Below are positions 12,701 to 42,460 of a stretch of 64,000 nucleotides of DNA, piece by piece; position 1 is the stretch's first letter, and the number at the start of each line of letters is the position of its first letter. Source of the DNA: Phalacrocorax aristotelis. Lineage: Eukaryota > Chordata > Aves > Suliformes > Phalacrocoracidae. Under the pieces are notes generated by a model. That model saw nothing but the letters and a program-made list of their open reading frames with translations. It was not told the DNA's origin and searched no databases. The DNA lies in NCBI RefSeq assembly GCF_949628215.1, contig NC_134282.1, positions 19,076,723 to 19,140,722 of the forward strand. Reading direction: 5' to 3'. The translations under genes were made by a program, and so were the position numbers.

Positions 12701-13575
12701 GATCGGGGGTGGGAAGCAGGGCTGCCCTCTTCCTGAAATGGTGCATCTGGTGCCGGCAGCAGGGAGAAGGCAGAGGGATGGACAACTCCTCCTTCAGCAT
12801 CTCCTCCAGGCAGGGCAGGGACTGCTCTGGGAGAGGATGCTACAAGAGCCCTTTTCCTCCCCTGGACAAGAGGAGGGATGAGGAATAGCCCTGCCTTCTG
12901 CCCTCGCACAGGAGAGGGGAGCAGCTCCATCTCGAGCAAGGGAGCAGGAATTCCCACTGACGGCTGCTGTGTCAGTGGCATAAGGCCCTCGTGTGGGAGG
13001 GAGAGGAGGGATGGGCTGGAGCCAGCTAGGGAGCTCTTGAAATGAGGCCCGGGGTCAGAGAGTGGCCAGACATCCTTCTAGGTATTTTCCCTGGCTGTTT
13101 AGAGCCAAGGAATTCCCTCCTTGCCCCCAGCAGGCCTGCCTTGGCACCGCAGGTACCCTTCTCCAGACACAGGTGACACCAGGTCCTGTCCTCATAACCC
13201 TCTGCAGCACAGCACTTCTCTGCCCATCCCCACAGTCCCAAGGTTGTGGTTACCCAGCCCTACATCTTGCTCTGCCCTTTGTCTTTCCAAAGGAGATGTC
13301 TTTTTCTTTTTGGCTCAGCCCATGGATCCCTCTGGGCTACCTTTACATACCTGCTTGGGAAGGGCTGTTCCCAGCTTCTCCCACTACAGGAATCCACATG
13401 GATCAGAGCTGGAAAAGGGTTAGCTGAGAAAACAGGAGGCAGTTGTGCTACCTCCCACCTTGTGCACCATTAAACTGGGAAAAAGGACCTGCTCATGGGC
13501 TGCGCATCATTTTGCATGGCTCAGTGCAGAGCCAAATGGGACCTCTAAGCTGGGCTAAACCCTGGACTAACCTAG
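9703..13575. other. Intergenic DNA, no supported gene
   Basis: There are no long or recognisable reading frames and no clear repeat. If the LTR at 9070-9682 is real, the first few hundred bases could be decayed proviral interior, but no retroviral protein sequence is recognisable. Confidence 0.5.
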
Positions 13576-13580
13576 GCTTT
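13576..13580 (+). repeat. Left target-site duplication of the solo LTR
   Basis: GCTTT immediately precedes the LTR and is repeated exactly at 14151-14155. A 5-bp duplication is usual for ERVL-type insertions. Confidence 0.8.
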
Positions 13581-14150
13581 TGCTGTGGTTTAACCCCAGC
13601 CAGCAACTAAGCATCACGCAGCTGCTCAATCACTCCCCTCTGGTGGGATGGGGGAGAGAATCAGAAAAGTAAAAGTGAGAAAACTCATGGGTGGAGATAA
13701 AGACAATAAAGCAAAAGTTGCACGTGCAAGCAAAGCAAAACAAGGAATTCATTCACTCCTTCCCATGGGCAGGCGCAGGTTTTCAGCCATCTCCAGGAAA
13801 GCCAGGCTCCACCACGTGTAATGATTACTTGGGAAGACAAATGCCATCGCTCCAAACGTCCCCCCTTCCTTCTTCTTCCCCCAGCTCTATATGCTGAGCA
13901 TGGTGTCATATGGTATGGGACATCCCTGTGGTCAGTTGTGGTCAGCTGTCCCGGCTGTGACCGGTCCCAGCTTCTTGTGTACCCGGCAGAGCACGGGAAG
14001 CTGAAAAAGTCCTTGACTAGTGTAAGCACTACTTAGCAACAACTAAAACATCTCAGCATTATCAACACTGTTTTTAGCACAGATCCAAAACACAGTCCCC
14101 TACTCACTACTATGAAGAAAATTAACTCTATCACAGCCGAAACCAGCACA
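13581..14150 (-). mobile_element. Solo LTR of an avian endogenous retrovirus (ERVL-like)
   Basis: A 570-bp unit begins TGCTGTGGTTTAACCCC and ends AACCAGCACA on the plus strand, with the terminal TG...CA of an LTR. It is flanked by a perfect 5-bp duplication, GCTTT. I recognise the sequence as an LTR family abundant in non-galliform bird genomes. In the sense orientation, which is the minus strand here, it starts TGTGCTGGTTTCGGC. It carries a TATA-like CATATAG (13893-13887) downstream of U3. There is no internal region or coding sequence, so it is a solo LTR left by recombination between the two LTRs of a provirus. The family name (TguERVL-like) is from memory. Confidence 0.85.
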
Positions 14151-14155
14151 GCTTT
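14151..14155 (+). repeat. Right target-site duplication of the solo LTR
   Basis: GCTTT follows the LTR end directly and matches 13576-13580 without mismatch. Confidence 0.8.
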
Positions 14156-17100
14156 GAAGGCCAGGGACTCCAGGGAAGGAGGTGTTACCAATGCAGGACT
14201 GGTGCAAAAAGTTGTATGTGGATAAGGAACATAGAAAGGGCAGGGGAAGTATTAGTCTGCAGATTCACGAGCCTTACTCAGGGAGAAAGTGATCTCCTGG
14301 GTGTTTATGCTTAGGCAGTCCGCCGCGTGATCAGGAGTGCTGGTTCCCATGACTGCTCCAGCACTGTCCCAGATGGGAAATGTGTTTTGCTTTTCAGACT
14401 TGAGCGGCTTCTGGGGTCATGCAGGGTGGCTGCCTCCAGGGGCTGCTGTTCCCAGGGCTGGAGCACTTGCCAAGCCCAGATGGCCGTTGGCTCATTTCCC
14501 ACCCCCGGGCAGGGTGTCCTTGCTGACCTGACTGAGGAGCCTGTGCCTGCCATGAAAGCCTCATCAGTCTCTAAGAGTGACCAGAGAGGTGAATCAGCAG
14601 AGGAGGGGGCCAGAGCATGAGCAGCAATAGCAGAAGAGCAGCACACCCATGCCCCTGCACCTGCATCTTGGTTACCTGTGCAAGACCATGACTGTTACCT
14701 CGACGTGAGCATCATCATTCTGTGGATGGTGTTTCTCCTCAGAAGAAGGGCTGGTGAGGGATGATGGAAGCAGCATCCTGAAAGATGCATCCCATCACAC
14801 AGACTTCATCCAAGAGCTATCTAAGGAGCCTGGAAGTAGCTGCTGCTTGCTGAGGCCATGGGGAGAGAGCAAAGCCATTGCAAGAGGAAGAAACTGGAGC
14901 AAGGCTTGTAAAGGGCTGAAAACTCAGCTAAATATCCATGGCAATACAGCCTACAGCCCAGTCTATGTGTGTTAGGGGAGAGCCTGGGACCAGGAAAAGC
15001 CCTGGGGGAGAAGTCAATTAGAGAGAAGTTTACTCTGGGATTTAGCAGTGCTTTCCCCACCTCTCCTCTCATTTCAAGTTCCTGAGCTCCAGACAGGGCT
15101 GGTCAGTGGCAGTCAGTCACATGGATGTCTGTTTTCCAGACATTGGGGCACTTCTGCTGTCCCTAGCCCCTCCCAGGAGATCTGTGCCACCCATGGGGAA
15201 CTTGCTCAGCCTGGCACACCTGTGTGGTACCCAGCAGCACGGGATGAACACCTACAAGCAGCACCTCCCTGCTGCACTCTGCTCACCATGCATGCTCTGC
15301 TCCTTGCAACAGGACACCCCTGGCCCCGCCTCTGTATTCTGGCAGCTGGGGAGGTGCTGGTGCAGCAGCCACCTCTCTCATTGCATATCCCATCTGGCTT
15401 AGGTAGGGGCAGCACAAAACACGGGTCTGCCAAGCTACGGGGAACTGTGGCAGCCCAGAGCTCAGGCGGCAGTAGTGCATCCTCCCTGTTAGCAGGTGAA
15501 TGATGCTGTGCCCAGCATCTTGCTCTTGGAAAAGGCCACCAGGGAGTTCTGCGAGCAGCACCCCAGGGCAGATGGAAACCCAGGGGGATGCAGACAGGGT
15601 GGCCTCGTGTCTTTGGCTCCCCTTCTCAAGCGTGCCAACCAAGAGGCCCAAATGAGCAAAGAGTGGAGGAATAGCCTACGAGTCAGTGTCCCCACTGCCA
15701 GCTCAGCTGGAACACAGGGTGTGGGAGGGAGGGAATGAGGCAGAAGGATCGAGATGCAGAGTCCGTCTAGCTTTCACATTTGCTGACTTGCTTGTGGTCT
15801 GCAGCTTTCTTTTTGTGTGCAGGACTTGGCTCGGTGCTCATGTAAATCCTGTGTCAGGCACAGAGCTGTCCAGGCACGCAGGAGGGCTGGACAATGTCAG
15901 CACGTTCTGGCTGTTGCCTACCCCTTCTCCCAGGGGCAGAAGCTCCTCCAAGGGTGCTTGAGTCTGTCAGGCCTGTGTCTACACGTGGCAAGTGAGCATC
16001 AGCCATCCCAGGCAACCTCAGGATGGCCCCCTGAGCCCAGACACCTTGCACAGAGTGCAAGGCCTGCCCCATGTCACCTCTGACACTGTGTGCGGACAGC
16101 CCCCGCATGGCATGGGCCAGGAAGAGCTGAGTTTAGGCACTAACTGCATCCTTGACCTTGAGTCAAGATGACACACATCCCATAGCTCTGCTGAGGCACC
16201 CAAGGATGCTCTAAGGGCATCGGAGCTGCTGGCCACCAGGCAGGACATGTGAGGGGAAATCAGACTCATGCTAGGTACATGGTTCCTCCATGCAGACCTC
16301 TTGTCATCCTCCTCATTGCAAATCTCACTACCCTGGGGACCCCTTGACACAGGTCTCACTCAGGCCTGACGAATGTGGAGCCCCAAAGCCATCTAAAATA
16401 GGACCAAATCTGTAGCTGCCTGCCAAGGCCTCATGGGCCACCATCTATGCAGAGGGAAAAGCCAGAGATCAACCAAATGCTCAGAGAGGACAACAAACAG
16501 AAAAGAGAGAAGGATTAAAAATGTAAGAACTGAGACTAGAAGGATGCCCCAGAAAGCAGAGCATCCCCACCATGCTCATCATTCCCTGAGCTGGGGGATG
16601 TTGCCCCATGATGCTCTGTCCACAGGCATCCAAGGATGGGGGAGTAAGAAAAAGGCCCACAGTCCATGTGTATTCCCACCCCCTGACCGGCCACTGTGAG
16701 ATACTGGGCTTGATGGACCTCCAGTCTAACCCAGTCCAGCCTAATTTCAATATTCATGAGCTACTTTTAATTTTAAAAGCTCCCCTGGAATTATATTGCT
16801 TTCAAAAAATGTTTGACCTGGGTGCTACTGGCCTGAAAGTCCCTGGTGAAACCAAAGGGAAATGTGTGTACAAAGCCCAAGGAATATTTATCAGGCTGAT
16901 TTTGAGTTCAGTTCATTAGCAATTACCTTGATTTGTCTTGCCTTGCTTTTGCCAATTTACCAGGGCAATGTTTTGGAAACTCACCTTATTTGGAGAGAAC
17001 AGGATGTAATTAGCCAGATAATCTGCTGATTCTCCTGTCGAGCTCTGTGTGTCCGGACTCGACTTGGGCAGTGGCTGTGCAGGCTGGATCAGACCTGATT

Positions 17101-18906
17101 TCTGGTGCTGTTTATGCACTTATGCTACGTAGGCAGGAAGGAAGATGCTGTCCTGCCCTCAGGCAATGACAAATCCACCTCTTGGATCATTCCTCAAGCT
17201 GTAACCCCTGGGCTGAAACCATCTGGGAGCTTATGTTCCGGGGTTAGCTTCTTTGCCGAGGCAGCAGGATTCCCAAGGGTATGCGGATACCTATTTTTGA
17301 AAAGGATGGGGATGGTTTGTTTCCCTAGGGCAGCTCATTTCTATTTTCTCACTGTGTCCATCCTTGCTGCTTTATTCCAACCACTAGCTAAGGTCAAGCA
17401 ACTCAGCCACAATGTGCAGCACAGCAAGGGCTCAGTCACAAGTTACTGGGCGCAGATGGCACCACGTAAGTGATGCCTGAACATTTTAATTGGTAAGGTA
17501 AATTTCAGGGAATACCCAGTGCTGCAGAGTCCTTCAGAAGACAGAGGAGAGTTGTTTTCTACTCCCTCAGTCCTGAACCTGCAATTCAACCAATGCAAAG
17601 GAATGCTGCATGTTGCGTATTATACTCTTCTCCCTCTCACAACCCAGCGAAGACCTCTCAGTAGTGCCACAGGGGCTGTTCAGGCTGGCCAGTCAGTGGG
17701 CAGGTACAGAGTTGCTAACAGATGAAAGCACTGAGGACCAGAGCAGGGTGTCACAGCGGAACAGTTTATGGGGAACAAGGGACAACAAGAATCCAAGAGA
17801 GGCTGGTGGGGAAACAGAGAAGGGGCTGTGAATGCCTGTCCCGCATGGAGAGGGGCAGGACAGTGAGCACCAGGTCCTGCAGCACCCAGTGCTGGTAATG
17901 GCCCTCCTGCCATGAGGCTCAGGACTCTCCGCAGCCTTCCTGCTGCCAGCCCCTTAGGAGCTCCCTGGAGAAGTCTCAGCCTGTTTTCCTGGTTTTGAAT
18001 GCAGGGGTTATCACACAGTTTTCTTTAACTGAAAAATGAGCAGGCAGCAGTGCTGCGTGAGCTGGGTCAGGCAAGAGGGATCAGAGGTGGCAGAGGAGGG
18101 CACGCTTTCTGTGCCGAGGACTGTACACAGCTGATCCTCTCTGAGGGCCAGGCCAATATTGAAGCACCTTAGGAGGGACAACTAGACCTGCATGAGGACA
18201 GAGCCTGGGCTTGGGCAGGGCTGGCTGGGGGGATGAGGATTCATGGAACTGACAGTGTCTGAGCAGAGGGCAGAGCCAGACACTATCACCTGCAGCACCC
18301 AAACTGGAGCTGCTTCACCAAGCTGGGGGGAAGACAATTGCCATTTCTGCCCCCAGAGACCATGTCTTCTCTCCTCTCCTCTCTGAAATTGTCTCTGGGT
18401 GGGCTTCAAGAGGTCCCTTGGGGACTGTGGGTTTTGGGAGTCACTCCTTGATGGTAGGTGTGAGTGCTGAAGGGCTGGTTCACACTAAGGCTGCCCTTTT
18501 CAGAGGCAGGACCTGGGCATCTGGAAACACAGCACAAGCACATCACAGCTAGGAAGTGTATCAAGAAAATATAACTTTTTCTTAAACTGGAAATCCCCAG
18601 GGTTGCACCAAAGTAGTGCATGCACCCTGAGGTAATCTGGGAATGTCTGTGAGTGGTAAATTCAAGATTTCTCCTCATCTCCGCTGGGCCCTGGCTGTGC
18701 CCTGTAATGGCGAGGAGTGCTGCTCTGCTCTCCACTCTCTCCCTCCTTGGGGGATGCTAATAAAAATGCCTCTCCCCTGCTCAGGAGGTGCAGGCATGTG
18801 GGCCAGCAGCTGAGGAAGATCCATCCAGGATTAGCAGATCTTCCTCACGCAGGCGCTGTCGGATGGGGCCAAAGGCTGGGGAGGCAGCGAGATGTTTCTT
18901 ACGCCT
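14156..18906. other. Intergenic DNA upstream of EIF2B5
   Basis: No supported gene is seen. Moderately GC-rich parts near 14300-15700 give overlapping short frames on both strands, which is what composition alone would produce. One old CR1-like fragment lies near 16640-16745. No 5-HT3 receptor exon motifs were seen, although mammals have HTR3C/D/E genes at this point in the synteny. Confidence 0.6.
16640..16745 (+). mobile_element. Old CR1-like LINE 3' fragment
   Basis: The text around 16700-16740 (GATACTGGGCTTGATGGACC, then a GTCTAACCCAGT stretch) is the typical tail of older amniote CR1 elements. It is diverged and short, and the left limit is uncertain. Confidence 0.55.
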
Positions 18907-19040
18907 AGAAACATTTAAGGTCAGGTTTGACAGGACTCTGAACAACATGATCTATTTGAAGATGTCCCTGCTCACTGCAGGGGGGTTGCGCTAGATGACC
19001 TCTAACGGTCCCTTCCACCCTAAACCATTCTATGATTCTC
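18907..19040 (+). mobile_element. CR1 LINE 3' end
   Basis: The sequence shows the standard avian CR1 tail: a CTGCAGGGGGGTTG stretch, then a CTAGATGACCTCTAA stretch, then GGTCCCTTCCACCC, ending in CCATTCTATGATTCTC, the CR1 terminal octamer-type repeat. It is 5'-truncated, as most CR1 copies are. Its end lies about 210 bp before the ETS cluster of the EIF2B5 promoter. Confidence 0.85.
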
Positions 19041-19300
19041 TGTTTCTGAACCCCTCCTGAAGCTGCCCTGCCTGCATGCGCTCAACCCCGACCCCTGCGT
19101 CCTGCTAGGCTGGCTCAGCGCAGGGAGCGGGGCTCGGCAAGGCCCGGCCCGTGCTGGCCTGGGCTGAGCCGCCCGCCCGGCGCCGCTGCCAGCCCGCGAA
19201 CGCACGCCGCCGCCCCGCGCTCGCCTGTCTCCGCCGAGCTGCCGTCGCCGCTTCCGGCGCGGAGCCGGAAGCGGAAGGGGGAGCGAGACAGCGTGCGGCG

Positions 19301-37035
<17,735 letters not shown>

Positions 37036-38421
37036 CATGGTGGCTCGGCATGAGAAGAGGCACTCTCACTGCCTTTCTGGGCCGAGTGGGCAGGGCAAGA
37101 TCAATGCCAGTGCATGGTGTGTAGATGTGGGGCCTGATATCGAAGAGACTGACAATCCCATCATTAAGCTGTGTGTTCCTAACTTTGCCGCTTCCCTTCT
37201 TTCCTCACTTGCCCAGTGGCATCTTGTGTTGGATGGTTGCAGCCCAGTGTAAAAACTACAAGGGAGAAGCAGGAGGTTGTGAATCCTAGAATCCCTCTGG
37301 AGCCTGGATATCATATAAGCTGTCTTTTGGGAGGTCCTTGTTACTAACACAAGGAGAGAAAATAGATGCAAATGCATGCAACACCCTTACAAAGCTAACC
37401 ATCGGGGTTGTGGGAGGATGGTCATACAGCTCAGTTATTTGGAGTCATTGTTGCTTATGGAGCTAAGGGAACTCCTGCTGAAGAGACACTGGCAAGGTTG
37501 GTGAGTTGGAGCACGTGGATTAGGATCTGGAGCGCAGGACAGGGATTCGGGAGTTCCTGTGCCTGGAGAAGACGCAGTTGCCTGAGGATGCCCAAGGCAT
37601 TTTGCAGCCTAGAAGGCACTTCTGTGATCTTTCCAAAAGGGAAAGTCTCTTGCCATCTGCCATGCTAGGATCTAACACAAGGTTGCACAGTAGAGTTGGT
37701 AAAACCATGTGTTCCTCCCTTCTATAGAACAGGGGGTGGTAACGTGCTCAGTTCCCCCTGAGGGGCTGGGTAATAGTGGATGTGCGGTGGCCAATGAAGT
37801 GCTGTATAGATCTTAGATGTGATCTGTCTTCTGTCCGTCCCCAGGTTAGCAGACATGTTTTAGAAAAGTATCTGTTTCTTAATTTTTTTTATAAAAAGGG
37901 AGCAGCGATGCCTGGCTCCTCCTGCTGCACTGACTACACTTGCGTTTTGCTCTGGGGGCGCTGACTGCACCAGCTGCTTTGAGGAGGGTGCAAGTTCCTA
38001 AGTTCTGCTCCAGTGTGAAAAGGAGCGAATGGTATTTCCTTCAACAGCACGTACTTTGTGTTTCCACGGTTTCACTTATACAAGCTTGCTTACTTCATGT
38101 CCTTTTATTTATTTGAAAACTTCCCTTCCCTCAGACAGCAGGGAAAGTGCTGCAAGCCCACTGTAGAGTTCAGCAGCCACAGAGCAACTCAGCATGCAGC
38201 AGGGAATGAGTGTGCCTCTGGAACTTTGTTACCAGCACAGACAATGTGTGGCAGCAATAAGGCCTTTATGGACAGCTTTCTTGGAAGCATCAGTGTGCTG
38301 TGTTCTTCCCTGCTCTCAAAGAACAGAGCAAAAAAGGCACAGCAAGAATCAGCTTGTGTTTATAGGTGGGTTATTTGTTGGATGTGCTGACCTTGCCTCT
38401 GCCCCTTCAGGAGGAGCATGG

Positions 38422-38427
38422 AATAAA
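38422..38427 (+). terminator. EIF2B5: Proximal poly(A) signal candidate (EIF2B5)
   Basis: AATAAA, 1387 nt after the stop codon. The sequence behind it (TTTGCGGGGGG) is a weak downstream element, so this is the less convincing of the two. Confidence 0.35.
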
Positions 38428-38719
38428 TCCTTTGCGGGGGGAAATGCACTGGAGCTGCCCACTCAGGATATTTACTTGGCCATTCCATGGTGCCACAATT
38501 GTCAGTGAGGGGACAGTGTTGGATGCTGGAGACCAGGGATATACTGCCTCTTAAAAACCCATGTGCAGGCAGGGCGATCTTGTGCACTCACACTACCAGT
38601 TGCCAGGATTGTGCATAAACGTGCTTGTTTTCTGACATTGCAAACTCAGTCTTGTAAATGTTGGGGAAGTAGTTGGTATCTGAATTTTCTGTATCTGCCA
38701 ATATTTAATTCAGGGAGCA

Positions 38720-38725
38720 AATAAA
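38720..38725 (+). terminator. EIF2B5: Distal poly(A) signal candidate (EIF2B5)
   Basis: AATAAA is followed within 30 nt by a GT-rich and then T-rich stretch, a good cleavage-site context. It is the best supported transcript end by sequence alone. Confidence 0.55.
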
Positions 38726-38745
38726 AACTATCCTGGTGTTACTGG

Positions 38746-41230
38746 TTTGTTTGCTTTATTTGACTTTGAGTTGTATGTCTCCAGTTGTGGCACATTCCTG
38801 AGCAGGGCATAACATGTAAGCTAAATCGCTGCTTTTTCCCCTAAGAGATTTTAAGCACATAGTAGGCAGGTAGGAAGTCAGCACACCATTGAATTGGTAT
38901 AAACGTTCAGTCATAACTCATGACCTCAGTGTTTACAACTAGAGAACAGTTTATTAAAACTTCTGAACTTAGAATCCTGAAATGGGTGGGGCTTGGTTTG
39001 GTACAGGATTATGTGCAAAGATGAACCTTAAATCCTATGAAACCTGTTCTCCTCTGCCATGATGAGAATTAGTGGGAATGTTGGCTGTTAGGTGCTACAT
39101 CGTGCCCTCCTGATGTCGGGGAGTAAGAATGGGCAGAGAGGGGGAAGGGCAGTTACACATCTCTTAGTAAAACCATTTACAAACCAGCTGCAAGACTTGG
39201 TAATTTTAAAATCTCCTTGGACATCTTAAGTATTTTTTTCCTTTTACAAGGTAAAGAAGGCTTTAAACATGGGTTTAACCTGTAGTTCTGTAAATGGCTT
39301 GGTTTTGCCAGAGGCTCTTGATTCTTTGTGCCAAGTAACAATTCCACTTTTGTTTTTTCCACATTCCTTCTTCCTTTGCTCCATAGTAGCCAACTTCTTC
39401 ATGGTGGGAGCTGCTTTCTTATCCAGGGGTTAAGATCGAAGGGGGGAATGTTGCTCTATGGCCAGATATCCTTCAGGCCTTGGTGGTACGTGTGGTGGGT
39501 GGTTTTACGGGTGCCGAGAAAAGAGTAGCAAAAAGGAGATAAAATAGGACACTATATTCCCCAAGGTGGAGTTCTGACATGGTGCAGCATCCTGACAGGC
39601 AGGTAAGTGTATACTTTTTAAAGGAGCATTAATTGCATTACTTTAGTATAGGGTGGGCTTGATGCTTTCAATCCAGATTTATATTTGCTTGGAAGACTAG
39701 TAATACCTTTGAGAGCAACCTTGATCACGCAATCATTGCTATCCGTCTTTTTGAGCAATGTAAGCAGTATTTTTATTTTTTCTAAGGCCATAGTAGTCAA
39801 CTTGTCTGACTTCCCATCTGACATGGATGGATGGATAAATGTCACCTGGGGTTTCTGTATCAAACCATAACTTCAGTTAACAACAGTGCGCCTTTTAGAA
39901 AAAGATAATGGTTTTATGTTGCTTAAAGGTGTAAGTGATAGAACTCAAGTACATCTACCTCTGCTGTGCGCTCTTCCGAGATGCACTAAATGCCTGGAGC
40001 CTGTTTACTCTGTAAGGAGAAGCAATGCTATCAATGCTGCAAGTCTTAAATGTAGACATAAGCCAACAGGCTGTTCAGAAGCTCTTCCTTGTGGACCTTG
40101 AGTGCTCAGCACAGTCCCCTACTGCTAATTTCTTTGGCTCTGTGTTCTTAACCTCCATTCATTAAGAGTGAGTCATACTTCACAAGACCTCTGCAAGCAG
40201 TTAAATCAATCTAAAGCAGTTAAATAAAACTATTGATTGAGTCTATTCAGTCACTTGGCCTGTTTTAAAGAAAAGGCAGCTGTAACAATGAGATTTTGTC
40301 TCCTACCACCCTGCAGGTGTGTGGCACCCCTCCTCTGGGCTGCGTGTGCTCCCTTGGGAGCTCAGCACTTCAGAAAATTGTCCTTTTGGTAACAAAGGTG
40401 TTTTAACGTGTACAATACAGGTTCCAAGGTGCATCCACAGCTGTGCTGGGAGGTGGGCAAGAGAGTGGCCCTGTTGGGGGAAGGCTGTAGTTCTCTCACA
40501 TGGGCCTAGCTTTTGGGGCAGGGGGGTGTTGCAAAAAGACTTTAACTGTCGGAGTTGTTGCAATAAGAAGCATCTTCAATTAAACTTTTCCATGCCTGAC
40601 CTGGATTCTTCTTTCCAGGTATGCCAGCTTCTACCACAGAGCTCTCTGAGCATGAGGAAGTGACAATCTTCCAAGAGCTGATATGGAAACATGGGAGAGC
40701 CTCATGCCTCTTAAAACTTCTGCTTACTTGGTCTTCCCTTGTTTGTTTTTTTTTCTTTAAGTTTAATGTCAGATTCCTCACCCAGGCTAGCAGTGCTGCC
40801 CAGATAATTGCTAGCAACGACTACAGGACTCTTTCATGCACCAGGAGGCTATTTAGCTCATGCCTGCTAGCCTGAGGAGCTTGGCTCTGTTCCCTGTAAG
40901 ATCTCTCTGGCTCTTCTTCCTACAGCAGGCGAGTCTGGTGCTGAGGGCTGGTGATCTAGTCTCACACCCCATGCAGGCCCACGGTATGGTTCCTCCTCTG
41001 CATTTGTTCCTTCTAATCCGGGACAGTGCAAGGTGGTTCTTCCCCCTTCCTGGTGTAGGGTGTTCCCCAAGCTCCATCCACCCCAGCTTTGCTCTCGGCC
41101 ACAGCTCCAGGAAACTGCTGATGGAGATAGTTCCTTGGCACCCCTTGGGTGCCAGCAAGGTGTCCAGAGGGGAAGCCAGCCAGCCCAAGACTGCTGCAGC
41201 ACAGAGGCAAGTCCTAGGGGCTGGGGTCAC
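38746..41230. other. Intergenic DNA between EIF2B5 and DVL3
   Basis: No gene is supported. A run of T residues followed by CTTTAAG (near 40748-40760) resembles a splice-acceptor tract, but no coding sequence follows it. A minus-strand open frame of 236 codons (40853-41563) starts here and is rejected as a gene. Confidence 0.6.
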
Positions 41231-42139
41231 AGTGCTGATGACCATAGGTAAGAGAGTGATACGGTCTGGGGAGAGAGAGGACAGGTAAGAAACCACAGAG
41301 CCAAGGGGCTGTTGGAGCTGATGTACGCACAGCTGAAGAGGCCACGGTATATGGAAAGGAGGGTGCTCGTGAAGAGCAGAGGAGGGAGTCTGCTTGGTGA
41401 GGAAATGAGGCTGGGGAACTTGAAGGGATGCTGTGGTGCCTGAGTATCTGGGATGTTTGTTGGATGGTGACAAGGGGTTTGGAGGGAAGCCATCACTGGA
41501 GAGGAACTGGGGTGGGAGGTACTGTACTCCTTGTGCAGCAGAGTGCCTGTGTGGGGTGGTCATCAGGGACAGGGTATGGGGAGTTCAAAGGGGTCTGGAC
41601 GTGGGAGGACAGGGTAGAGCAGGATATACCTCGTGTTCTGTAAGCTGTACTCAAGGGGCTTGTAGTTGTATGGGGAGCATGGGGAAGGCTGGGAGGGGTG
41701 TGAAGAAGGACCAGGGCCACAGAGATGGAAGGGGAGGCCTGGGGTGTGTATGTGAGAAGCAGTGGGGGGTTGCAGGACGAAGGAGCACACGTGGCACAGG
41801 AACGACCATGTGTGAAGCAGCATTAGTGGGTGTGAGAGGGGATGGAAGCTGAATGGGGGTGGGGAGCCTGGGAGGGGTACACGGCCAGCTGGCACTGGGA
41901 ACGTGGGTGCACAGGGAGTACTGGGCTGTATCCACTGGACGTGGATGTAAAGTAAAAGTCCAAATCCCTCCGCAGGTAGTGGGGCCGTGCAGGGCCAGGG
42001 AGGCAGGCAACCAGATGGGGTGCAGCAGGGACAGCGGCAGCTGTACGGCCCCGGGGAGGGGGTGGGTGTGCGGGTGCGATCGGGGGCTGATGGGGGTCAT
42101 TCCAGCTCAGGGGGGCTCATATCAGTGCGGGATCTAGCT
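41231..42139. other. G-skewed stretch upstream of DVL3
   Basis: The plus strand is persistently rich in G over C (many GGGG and GGGTG runs) for about 900 bp before the CpG island. The matching minus strand is C- and P-codon-rich, which explains the long proline-rich minus-strand frames seen there. No repeat unit or gene is recognised. Confidence 0.6.
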
Positions 42140-42180
42140 AGGGTGCGGGTCTGGGCCGGTGATGTGCTGGGCCGTGCCCG

Positions 42181-42261
42181 TCCCGGGGTACCCACTGAAC
42201 CCCGGTCCCGCCCCTCCCGGGGTACCCGCTGAGGCCCGCTCCGTCCCGGGGTGCCGGCTGG
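42181..42261 (+). repeat. Three 18-bp imperfect repeats in the DVL3 island
   Basis: Units of the form TCCCGGGGTACCCRCTGA occur at 42181-42198, 42215-42232 and, more diverged, 42244-42261. They are separated by short GC-rich spacers (starts 34 and 29 bp apart). Confidence 0.7.
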
Positions 42262-42460
42262 GGCTCGGGCTCAGGCTGGCTGTGGCCCCCGCGCGGCGCC
42301 GGTTCCGGTTCCGGCGAAGCCGGGGCGGCGGGAGGGCGGGCGGGCGGGGGAGGAGCCGCCGGCGGAGCCCGAGCTTGCGCTCTGGAGCCGGGCGGCGCTG
42401 GGACCCGGAGAACAAGGGGCGCGGGGGGACCGGGCGCGGGGAGGCCGCAGCCGGGCGGGG

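Larger units (their letters stand above)
37036..38745 (+). other. EIF2B5: EIF2B5 3' untranslated region (extent inferred)
   Basis: No coding potential follows the stop. The first standard poly(A) signal is AATAAA at 38422-38427, and a second at 38720-38725 is followed by a GT/T-rich stretch (GGTGTTACTGGTTTGTTTG), the usual downstream element. Use of the second would give a 3' UTR of about 1.7 kb. Confidence 0.5.

Noticed and set aside
14156-18906. HTR3-type receptor exons expected from mammalian synteny
   Set aside because: No Cys-loop receptor motif or splice-bounded coding block was found in any frame.
40853-41563. Minus-strand open frame of 236 codons between EIF2B5 and DVL3
   Set aside because: It is proline/serine/threonine-rich as expected of the C-rich complement of a G-skewed stretch, matches no family I know, and has no splice or promoter context.
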